A stretch of 64,000 nucleotides of DNA from Onthophagus taurus. Taxonomy: Eukaryota; Arthropoda; Insecta; Coleoptera; Scarabaeidae. Position 1 is the stretch's first letter; every line of letters starts with the position of its first letter. The notes below the pieces were generated by a model, which was not told where the DNA came from, ran no database searches, and saw only the letters and a program-made list of their open reading frames with translations. The position numbers and the translations under genes are program-made. The stretch spans positions 32,059,001 through 32,123,000 of the forward strand of contig NC_091972.1 of NCBI RefSeq assembly GCF_036711975.1, written 5' to 3'. Shown one piece after another: positions 56,603 to 64,000 of this stretch.

Positions 56603-57052
56603 ATGAGTGTTGAAACGCCTAGATTGGGAAGCATTCTCCCTATGCCTTTGGATGAAAAAGACTTGAAAGAAGTTGTAGAGAAAAGTAGAGATTGGGCAAT
56701 AATGCATGGAGCTGGAATGAGATCAAAAACTAATTTTTCCAAGGACGCCTTGTATTTTGCTCCCTTTGTTTTAATACCCTCTGTATTTCCAAGACGAGAA
56801 TTTTACAAAGCGCTTGAATTACAGCTTGTTTTAAATGAAATGGTTCATTGGGTTGCCCACAATCGAATCTTTTTAACCGAAGTACTTAAAGAAACTATAC
56901 AAGTTGATGAATTTACTGGGAATTTATTTAAAATCTATGAAACCGTTCAAGATGAAGGTATTACACAGGTTAGTGATTACTTAAAAAAAATTCTGTTTAT
57001 TCGAGCAAAGAATGCTTTTAATTTTTATGATAAACAGAAAGTTTTTAAATAA
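56603..57052 (+). CDS. Glutathione synthetase N-terminal region (first coding exon, or truncated gene)
   Basis: Glutathione synthetase joins gamma-glutamylcysteine and glycine with ATP in the cytosol. The frame begins MSVETPRLGSILPMPLDEKD and contains YFAPFVLIPSVFPRREFYKA. LQLVLNEMVHWVAHNRIFL and VDEFTGNLFKIYETVQDEGI follow; these align with the N-terminal 120 residues of eukaryotic GSS (usually about 475 residues). After DEGITQ (ending 56968) the sequence ACAG/GTTAGT could be a splice donor, because in GSS a new block follows here. Unspliced, it continues 28 unrelated codons to a TAA at 57050-57052, giving 149 residues, with a poly(A) signal 42 bp later. No downstream GSS exon was seen to 64 kb. 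Either the rest lies far away, or this is a truncated duplicate without catalytic domains. Confidence 0.75.
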   Translation: MSVETPRLGSILPMPLDEKDLKEVVEKSRDWAIMHGAGMRSKTNFSKDALYFAPFVLIPSVFPRREFYKALELQLVLNEMVHWVAHNRIFLTEVLKETIQVDEFTGNLFKIYETVQDEGITQVSDYLKKILFIRAKNAFNFYDKQKVFK

Positions 57053-57093
57053 TTTGGACACATTGCACACTTTATTATATTTAAGTTAAATCA

Positions 57094-57099
57094 AATAAA
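57094..57099 (+). terminator. Polyadenylation signal after the GSS-like frame
   Basis: AATAAA on the plus strand 42 bp after the TAA, within 45 bp of the end of the convergent minus-strand gene. Confidence 0.6.
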
Positions 57100-57136
57100 C
57101 TTGAAACAAAAACACTTCATTTACATGTACGCACAT

Positions 57137-57142
57137 ATTTTA
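57137..57142 (-). terminator. Poly(A) signal overlapping the stop codon of the small minus-strand gene
   Basis: The minus strand reads CAAAAAAAATAAAATATG; the TAA stop lies within AATAAA. Confidence 0.55.
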
Positions 57143-57331
57143 TTTTTTTTGTGCCTTGACTAATTTATAGCCTATTTCATTGGGAATATTACGGTCTGAC
57201 ATCATGCTGGAAACGTCGTGTTCAAATCCAGGAAAAAATTGTCTCAGACATCCTCCATACTGCTGTTGGAAACAGGTTGAATTGAACACTATAGCATCTG
57301 GTTTTGGTTGGTTGGGCCCCGTATCTGCCAT
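57140..57331 (-). CDS. Small protein, 63 residues, unrecognised; convergent with the GSS-like gene
   Basis: The frame reads MADTGPNQPKPDAIVFNSTC, then FQQQYGGCLRQFFPGFEHDV and NEIGYKLVKAQKK; an in-frame ATG six codons upstream (57349) is possible. Just beyond, the minus strand has TAATCTACAG ending at 57350, a good acceptor, so the gene probably has an upstream (perhaps noncoding) exon. The stop codon TAA is part of the AATAAA signal. It has no membrane segment or signal peptide. The composition is protein-like (two Cys, balanced charge) rather than AT-noise. I cannot name it; it could also be the last exon of a longer gene. Confidence 0.5.
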   Translation of the reverse strand: MADTGPNQPKPDAIVFNSTCFQQQYGGCLRQFFPGFEHDVSSMMSDRNIPNEIGYKLVKAQKK

Positions 57332-57431
57332 GATACAGAGGTGCAACATCTGTAGATTATTATTATTACTAATATTTATATTAGGAGTATTTCATTTTTG
57401 TGTGCTTAACGTATTTTTTCTTGTAGATGCA

Positions 57432-57480
57432 TTACACATATTGGATTGTATAAATATAAGTAACAATCCAATATGTGTAA
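57432..57480. repeat. Perfect 18-bp hairpin with 13-nt loop
   Basis: TTACACATATTGGATTGT (57432-57449) is exactly the reverse complement of ACAATCCAATATGTGTAA (57463-57480). It lies just upstream of the small minus-strand gene, possibly in its intron. Confidence 0.85.
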
Positions 57481-57634
57481 GTAAATTATTGTTTGTGTCT
57501 TAATTTTAATTATATATAGGGTGTTTCCTAAGACTTTTTTGTTATAAATCTGTAATGATGAAAGAATTGTGTAAAACTCCTATTTACATTGGGCATTTAT
57601 ATTAGGAACTTATATAAACCCAGCAAGGTTAATA

Positions 57635-59064
57635 AACTGACCGGCAAAAAAAAACCGGCCACTATAAATTAGCCAAAACTTCAAAGCTGTCTTTCTCGCG
57701 AACCGCGCATTCGATTTTCATGATTTTTTTTGATCGAATGGTTGATTCTTCGGTAATAATCCTGCGATAGAAATTTTCATTTAGATTTTAATTTGAGCAT
57801 ATACGGGCTGCAAGAATGAGAAACACTTTTTTTTCTCGAAATTTGTAATACCCTGTGGGGTGCAACTGCTACAGCAGATGGTGTTAACTGGAATCAAACG
57901 GTAGCCCAATCTTTTCTGAACATCTTGTTTTTTTATTCACTCTACTATCTCTATTACTAACGAAGATGCAGTGTTTTAAAGCGAACGCCTGTAAAAACAA
58001 GACAAACAAGCATAAAAACATCTAAGGTGGCGCGCTAGGTAGCGTATGTCATTTGTTTCGAATAGTAAATTGACAGTTGTTAAAGATTTTTACAGTCTTT
58101 TAACATAATAGCAATCCCGTTGTCAGTAACTGATGTTGCGCGTATTGTTACTTTAATTGAGGATGGCAAAAGTCAGCAATACGTTGCCCATACATTGGGT
58201 ATACCCCGAATAACAGTTCAGGATGCCTGGAACCAATATGTGGAAACAGGAAATTTCACTAGGCGGCAAGGTTTCGGTAGAAGACGAGTGACAACAGCAG
58301 TTGATGATCAATTTATTGTTCTAAACACTGAGGAATCGTAGAACGACAGCTGTACAAACTCGGCATCGTCTTCAAATGGTGCGTGGGGTTGACGTAAGTG
58401 AAAGAACTATTCATCAAAGACTTGATAAAAGTGATCTGACTGCAAGAAGACCTGCCAAAAGACCTCGGCTGCTCCAGAGACATCGGCGAACACGTCTTCA
58501 ATTTGGGCGCGTACATATGAATTAGGGAATGGAACAATGGGGTAGGGTGCTCTTCACTGACATCGTAATGAAAGGTTTGCGACCTGCACAATTTCGGAAA
58601 GAGTACCTTTCCATGGAGGTTCTATTCCCATTTTATTGGTGACGGATTCATGCTAATTCATGACAATGCGCGACCGCACGTAGCACATGTGGTTAACGAA
58701 TATCTTGATGAAGTAGGGTATTGAACGGATAGAGTGGCTAGCGTGCAGTCTGGACCTTAACTCTATCGAATATCTTTGGGACCAACTTGAGAGACGCATT
58801 CGTCGTCGTCCTGTCCTACCGGACAACCTTCAAGAGTTACGCATTGCTTTTGAAAAAGAATTTGCCTCAATTCCTCAGGAATCAATTACGAACCTAATCA
58901 GTTCGATGCCGCGTCGACTACAAAATTTCTATCGCAGGATTATTACAGAAGAATCAACCTTTCGATCAAAAAAAAGAATCATCAAAATGGAATGAGTGGT
59001 TCGCGAGTAAGCCAGCTTTGAAATTGTGGCTACATCTTAGTGGCCGGTTTTTTGCCGGTCAGTG
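57635..59064 (+). mobile_element. Bari/Tc1-like transposon with ~155-bp TIRs
   Basis: The left end AACTGACCGGCAAAAAAAAA and the inverted right end CACTGACCGGCAAAAAACCG continue pairing through CCGGCCACTA, TTCAAAGCTG, GCGAACC and the stretch around CGCAGGATTATTAC. TA flanks both ends (57633-57634, 59065-59066). It contains a frameshifted Tc1-type transposase. Confidence 0.88.
58120..58995 (+). pseudogene. Tc1/Bari-type transposase, frameshifted
   Basis: The N-terminal helix-turn-helix is SVTDVARIVTLIEDGKSQQY...HTLGIPRITVQDAWNQY. In a second frame come TTAVQTRHRLQMVRGVDVSE and RTIHQRLDKSDLTARRPAKR, the second DNA-binding segment. VLFTDIVMKGLR holds the first catalytic Asp, and a degenerate HANS-QCATARS stands where H-D-N-A-R-P-H is expected. 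LNSIEYLWDQLERRIRRRP carries the final Glu. The C terminus, QNFYRRIITEESTFRSKKR, is encoded within the right TIR. At least three frameshifts or stops make it inactive. Confidence 0.85.
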
Positions 59065-59066
59065 TA

Positions 59067-60835
59067 TAAAAACATATGATCATTTAGAACAGTTATGGAT
59101 CGCTGTAACTATTAACAAAGTTAAATATATTTTTGGTGTAATGTACAGGCCCCCGACCTGGTACACTTTCATTTGAAAATTGCTAGTACAAACGCTGTTT
59201 CTACATTTCGAACCTATAGAGACTTTAAGAGGTTTAATCTCGATCTGTTTAGTAGAGATCTTGAATCATTACCTTTACAATTAATTTTTCAAATTAATGG
59301 CATTGATGAAAAAGTGAATTATTTTAATTCTTTAATACTAGATCTAATTGATTTACATGCGCCACTACAAACGAAAAAATTTACAAAAAAAACCTGCTCC
59401 GCGTCTTACACCCCAAATCAAGGAAATGATCGCGGTTAGAAATAAAGCTTATGCTTAATATAACCGTACAAAAAATGTATTGGACCTAGAGCAGTATAAA
59501 ACGTTGAGAAGACACGTAACAAATGCCATAAAAACTGAAAAAAGGGTATACTTTCAGGGGGCAACGAGTCGAACTGGGACATCTGCGTGTGGCGTGTTGT
59601 TTGTGATTTCGGAGTAATCAGGAATAGAGTAAACACTTTGCCTATGCATTTAAGAAATGCGAACGACATTAATAACCACTTTCTCCAGACAGGTTGTTCA
59701 TTCTGAGCATCTTCAAGTGATATTATGCACTTTTATAACAGTAACAAAAAATGTGAATTTCAGAAGTATTTTGATTTCGAAACTGTACATGAAAACGTTG
59801 TTGCAAGTTATTTACTTAAAATGAAATCTAATGCTGTCGGAGATGATGGTATTTCGTTATCAATGCTTTTGTACTGCCGTCCTTTTATACCCCCACATTT
59901 GACGCGTATAGTTAATTACTGATTGGAGAAATGCGTTTTCCCTTCCTGTTGGATGACCACTCTGGTAACTCCATTACCAAAAATTTCTAATCCCCAAGAG
60001 TACAAGGATTTACGACCTATTAGCATTCTCCCGGATCTTGCAAAGGTTGTGGAGAAAGTTATGGACTGGCAGATTAGAACTTTTATTGACAGCTATAATA
60101 GCCTACCTCTAAATCAGTCTGGATTTCGTAAACATTACGGTTGTGAAACAGCCATTGATGAAACGATATGACTGCGTTAGTTTTGTTGGATTACTCAAAA
60201 GCTTTCAATACTGTAAACCATTCCTTATTAAGTTCTGTCTTAAATTTTGTTGAGTTTAGCGCTAATGCCCAATGAAACCAATGATATAGGTTTCCAATTA
60301 TTTGTACAATAGATACCAAAAAGTGAAGATAAACAACTCTATATCTGAGCCTCGGAGGGTGTCGGCGGGTGTGCCGCAGGGTTCTATATTGGGGCCACTT
60401 TTGTTTTCGTTATATACATCCAACTTTTCAAATAGTGTGAAACACTGTAGCTGTCATTTTTACGCAACTGACATCCAATTATACCTGAGATTTGCTCCCA
60501 GTGATGTGTCTCTGGCTGAAACTATTGTAATACGGGAAATTAGGAATTTAGTGGAAGTTTCGTCTGGACATAATTTGAAGGTGAATGGTGCCAAGTCGGC
60601 ATTATTGTTTTTTGGTAGACGAGGTTTGCGGGAGGAATATTCTCCTCAATTCAGTATAGAAGTTGATGGTCAGCGAATTAATGTAGGATGCTGTTTTCGT
60701 AATTTGGGATTGTATGAGAATTCAGATATTAGAACACATATTACACAGAAAACTAATAAATCATATGCAACGTTGAAATTAATTTATGGCATTAGGCACA
60801 TAGTATTTAAAACTATACTGTTAAAACTGTGTGAA
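59067..60835 (+). pseudogene. Jockey-like LINE C, endonuclease end plus reverse transcriptase, degenerate
   Basis: It starts inside the endonuclease domain (EQLWIAVTINKVKYIFGVMY then RPPT), followed by the linker NVVASYLLKMKSNAVGDDGIS. Reverse transcriptase pieces are TTLVTPLPKISNPQEYKDLR-PIS, FRKHYGCETA, VSAGVPQGSILGPLLFSLY, and a FYATD box where F/Y-ADD is expected. The post-palm segment LGLYENSDIRTHITQKTNKS and LIYGIRHI closes it. Several stops and the mutated YADD show it is dead. It begins immediately at the right TA of the Bari element and stops where LINE D begins in the opposite orientation. Confidence 0.8.
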
Positions 60836-61077
60836 CGGTTTAGACGCTCTACAGCCAAAGGGAATTCACTAACGGTTGTACTGGTGTAAATCTGGAGGTC
60901 ATCTGCATATAAATGATAATTAGAAAAAATTATTTTTGTGACACTATTGATAAAAATAGAGAAAAGCAGCGGAGCCAAAACACTTCCTTGGGGCATCCCA
61001 CAAAGAAGTTCGTGAGTGGACGAAGGGCCTGTGTCAGTGCGAACACATAAGAGACTCTCCTCGAGATAATTAAAAGC
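60836..61077 (-). pseudogene. LINE D, reverse transcriptase fragment, downstream part
   Basis: The minus strand reads FNYLEESLLC, then LLCGMPQGSVLAPLLFSIF and SNYHLYADDLQIYTST, an intact-looking G-M-P-Q-G-S and YADD palm of a jockey-type LINE. LINE copy B is inserted directly upstream; the same element resumes beyond it at 63820. Confidence 0.75.
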
Positions 61078-61184
61078 CTTTGGCAGGATTACATTACATT
61101 ACATTGACTATATATCGGGTAGGCGGACCAACCAACCTTGCACCGCGACCCTAAGGATCTATTGTACCCCGATAGATATCGTTA

Positions 61185-61895
61185 TCAAATTTCACCGTGC
61201 AGTCCAATGCTCTTAACGAAGATTAATACCTTGCTCGGCGAAAGGTCACTCAGATCCCTTGAGGAGATAAACTGCGACCCAAAAATCGAGAATCTGATAC
61301 GGTTAACGGCAGGGCAGTGGTATAAAACATTCTCAACCGTCTCTGCTTCCTCCGCACATAGTCGGCATTCAACATCGTCGACTAAACCCAACAAGTTGAG
61401 GTGTGCTTTTAATCGGCAGTGCCCAGTAAAAACACCCATTAGAACTTTTATGCTACTACGGGCAAGTCCTAAAATATTCCCGGGTTTGACAGTGGCGATG
61501 TTAATAAACACCTTAGCATGTCTCATTCCAGGAGAACTGGTCCACAGTAGGTGAAGTCTCTCTTCAGCCCACAGTCCAATCCTATATTTGGCCATCGCAA
61601 ATGATACACCAACTGCTGGTTCCGGCCCCACAAACGCTTCAGCGCTGCCATCTCGTGCTAGCTTATCTGCCGCTTCATTGCCAGCAACCCCAGAGTGACC
61701 CGGGACCCAGATCAGAGAGACTCTGTTATCACAACTCAGTGTGTTTAATGTTCTCTTACAATCATTAACCAGAGCCGACACCGTTTTCACAGCTTGCAGC
61801 GCCTGGAGAATGGCTTGACTGTCTGAGAAAATTCGTACTGTCATGTTCTTCACCCCTCTTTCAAGAAGGATTTTAGCACCCATGTCAATAGCAAA
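61185..61895 (-). pseudogene. LINE B: RNase H remnant and C-terminal knuckle
   Basis: Nearly identical to the last half of copy A (RIFSDSQAILQALQAVKTV, WVPGHSGVAGNEAADKLARD, knuckle CRLCAEEAETVENVLYHC). The RNase H first Asp and Glu are deleted, and in the knuckle the last His is Asn and the next-to-last Cys is Tyr, so this copy is non-functional. Confidence 0.85.
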
Positions 61896-61896
61896 T

Positions 61897-62880
61897 AGTC
61901 ACATAGAGCCAGTACAGTCTTTCAGGGGTAAGACCCCAATTTTTTCCAAAAAGACTTCGACAAGTCCACAAGGATAGTCTAGCTTTGTGCAAAACTCCCT
62001 GCAAATGTCCATTCCATGACAGGGTTTTGTCTTGGATTACTCCTAGATATTTGATTTCCTTTGAGAAAGGAATTTCTTCACCTTGGATAGTTGGGCGGAT
62101 TAGTCCATCCAACTTTCGCTTCCTGGTGAAGGGCACAACAATTGTCTTTTGCGGGTTTATTGAGAGGTTCTCTCCCTTACACCAAGCGCAAATGGTATCT
62201 AGGGTCACCTGGAGGACTTTAGATATCCTCGGCAAACAGGTTCCTTTGACCATAACTACAATGTCATCAGCATAAGCTTGTATTTCCACACCAACGGCTT
62301 CGACTATCGCAATCAGATCGTCAACTAGGAGGGACCAAAGCAGGGGAGATAACACCCCTCCCTGCGGGCAGCCACCTCCCGGCCTGAAGCGTATCGTATC
62401 ACCGTGGAGTGAAGTAGAAACTATTCTACTATCTAGCATATTGCGGATCCAACCCGCTATAGTTGCTTCAACTCCCCCGTCAAGAGCAGTTCTTTCAAGA
62501 GATTGTGGTATTGCGTTGTTGAACGCTCCCTCTATATCCAGAAACGCACAAACCAAGATTTCTTTATCCTGCAGCGTCCTGGATACTCTACCAACTTAGT
62601 TGTGTAGAGCCAATTCTGCCGATTTTCCCGCTTGATAAGCATACTGGTGGCGACTCAGTGGACCAGATACCAATGGCACCGTACGGATATACCGTTCCAA
62701 AACATTTTCAAGGGTTTTCAGCAGAAATGACGTTAGGCTGATGGCTCGAAAGGCATTAGAAGTAGGGGCCGAACGGCCCGCTTTGGGTATATAAGATACC
62801 CTTACCTTAGTCCATTCTGCCAGCACATATTTCCAGGCGACACTCGCTCTGAAAATGTTTACCAAAATTGGCAACAACAA
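61897..62880 (-). pseudogene. LINE B: reverse transcriptase
   Basis: VLAEWTKVRVSYIPKAGRS and AFRAISLTSFLLKTLENVLE lead, after a frame break at about 62600, into VCAFLDIEGAFNNAIPQSLE (first Asp). GGGCPQGGVLSPLLWSLLVD and IQAYADDIVVMVKGTCLPR (YADD) follow, then the shared post-palm segment ICAWCKGENLSINPQKT. All polymerase motifs are present, but a stop near 62600 separates the two halves. Confidence 0.85.
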
Positions 62881-62957
62881 AGACCTCCCTGCTGTAACAA
62901 AGCAGGAAAGATATTGTCTTCTCCAGGCGATTTGAATGGCTTAAACGTTTGAATGGC

Positions 62958-63807
62958 CTAGTCCACGGATGTGTAAGTGACGACTTTTCTAGCCACACTC
63001 CAATCCGTATTTAAGGGGCGCTTTGCCTTGCAGGAATAGCCCGCTGTGGCATTATCGGCCCTAATCATCAGGCTTCCTGGGAAGTGAGTCTGCATGAGAA
63101 GCTCCAACGAGGCTCTGCTAGAGTCCGTAAAACTACCGTCAGGCCGCCTAAGTGAGCCCAGGGGTAGTGCCGGATCTCTAGCGAGAATCTTGTGAATTCT
63201 TGCACTACTGGGTGTGTCTTTCACTCCCTCACAGAACCTCCTCCAAGACTCTCTTTTTGCCTTACGTATGTTTTTGGTGTAATTCGTTAGAGCCTGTTTA
63301 TATTTCTCCCATTAACCTAATGTCTTGGCCCGGTTAAAAAGCTTCCGCACCTCTTGTCTTTCGGAGCTAAGAGATTCGTTCCACCAGGGTGTGCCCCGAT
63401 TATTACTTTTCACCTTGAGTGGACTGCTACTTTGATAGGCAGAGCGAATTGTCACAGAGATCTGCTCCGTGGCTATTTCAACCTGATCACAGTTCCTAAC
63501 GGTTGCGATGACACTAGTTAGGTTATCTGCAAGGCAACTCTTAAACAGATCCCAATTAGTGCTACGGGGATGATTTCATCCCTAGATCAATTTTAAATTG
63601 AATATGTCTATGATCTGAACACGACGGTTCAGAGGATACCCTCCAGGAGGTTATCTTAGAGCTTAATATAATTGAGCTGAACGTAATGTCAAGTACTTCT
63701 GGTAACAAAGGTTGGTTTGGCGCCTACATTATTAACAGTAAGCCCCTCCCCTAATAATAGTCAAAAAGTAATTCATCTCTTTCATTTGTGTTGGTGCTTG
63801 CCCACAT
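62958..63807 (-). pseudogene. LINE B: endonuclease C-terminal part and linker
   Basis: From 5' on the minus strand: ASTNTNERDELLFDYY, then GLTVNNVGAKPTFVTRST and VSSEPSCSDHRHIQF, the S-D-H box of an AP-type LINE endonuclease. The linker reads ARDPALPLGSLRRPDGSFTD and SRASLELLMQTHFPGSL. Frames are interrupted, and the N-terminal catalytic half of the endonuclease is missing through 5' truncation. Confidence 0.8.
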
Positions 63808-63819
63808 CTTTGACAGGAT

Positions 63820-64000
63820 AGAGAGAATTGATATAGGACGAAAGTCACAAGGGGAAACTGGAGTTTTTAACTTAGGAATAGGCACAATATGCGCAAGCTT
63901 CCACATGGACGGAAAGGATGATGTTTTAATGGAAAAGTTATAGATATGAGTTAACGGAGACGTAATAATATGAAGAATCGGTAAAATCTGTTTCAAGCTA
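63820..64000 (-). pseudogene. LINE D, reverse transcriptase fragment, upstream part (runs off the window)
   Basis: The minus strand reads ITSPLTHIYNFSIKTSSFPS, then MWKLAHIVPIPKLKTPVSPC and DFRPISILSILSK, the N-terminal finger region of a jockey-type reverse transcriptase. It is continuous with 60836-61077 once LINE B is removed. Confidence 0.75.

Larger units (their letters stand above)
61090..63807 (-). mobile_element. LINE copy B, same family as A, inserted in LINE D
   Basis: Flanked by CTTTGGCAGGAT (61078-61089) and CTTTGACAGGAT (63808-63819), a 12-bp target duplication with one mismatch. It has the (TGTAATG)-type 3' tail. From 5' to 3' on the minus strand it carries the end of the endonuclease (NERDELLFDYY...GLTVNNVGAKPTFVT), linker, reverse transcriptase, and RNase H C terminus. 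Relative to copy A it lacks about 0.8 kb between 61896 and 61897, removing most of RNase H. Confidence 0.9.

Noticed and set aside
59436..59669. 77-codon minus-strand frame within LINE C
   Set aside because: Antisense to the LINE C linker region, no independent support.
1..64000. tRNA and other structural RNA genes
   Set aside because: I scanned for the GGTTCGAATCC-type B box with a matching A box and found none convincing; a tRNA covariance search would be decisive.

Overview
The window looks like AT-rich insect nuclear DNA. It has spliced genes with GT-AG introns and AATAAA polyadenylation signals, long introns, and a heavy load of decayed transposons typical of arthropods: Tc1/mariner, piggyBac, hAT, Kolobok-like, Crypton-like, and jockey-like, RNase H-bearing and other non-LTR elements. 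The order cannot be fixed from sequence alone; a beetle or another TE-rich insect would fit. No CRISPR array, operon, rRNA or convincing tRNA was seen. Host genes fill only about 7 kb of the 64 kb.

Layout: 0-11 kb is a graveyard of nested transposons: a piggyBac relic split by a mariner-like element that itself carries a reverse-transcriptase fragment, then a 2.9-kb TIR element holding a second inverted-repeat element and a 5'-truncated LINE with clean target-site duplications. At 11.08-13.50 kb lies the large last exon of cytoplasmic isoleucyl-tRNA synthetase. From 14 to 19.3 kb come transposase and LINE relics, including a Kolobok-like element with TTAA flanks. At 20.4-20.9 kb is a compact cytochrome c oxidase subunit 6C gene (cyclope orthologue). 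A CpG-richer stretch at 21.2-21.9 kb with a noncoding exon is the likely 5' end of the next gene, the NCOA6 orthologue, whose coding exons lie at 43.0-47.9 kb. The proposed 21-kb first intron holds a four-unit tandem array (22.3-29.5 kb), a hAT relic, a second Kolobok-like element, several MITEs and a ZBED/hAT fragment. The last NCOA6 intron contains a sharply bounded 1.1-kb TIR element carrying six long hairpins.

Downstream of NCOA6 are a fold-back region with a ubiquitin-protease-like fragment, a tyrosine-recombinase (Crypton-like) fragment, and two copies (A and B) of one RNase H-bearing LINE. Between the LINE copies sit a glutathione-synthetase N-terminal gene or exon (56.6-57.05 kb), a tiny convergent gene on the minus strand (57.14-57.35 kb), a Bari/Tc1-like element and two degenerate jockey-like LINEs. 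LINE B interrupts one of these, with a near-perfect target-site duplication.

The host genes are housekeeping and regulatory: translation (IleRS), respiration (COX6C), chromatin coactivation (NCOA6) and glutathione synthesis (GSS). Nothing suggests they act in one pathway. The most noteworthy structures are the hairpin-array element inside NCOA6, the tandem array in its first intron, two hammerhead-like motifs, and the apparently truncated GSS gene with its own poly(A) signal facing a tiny convergent gene.
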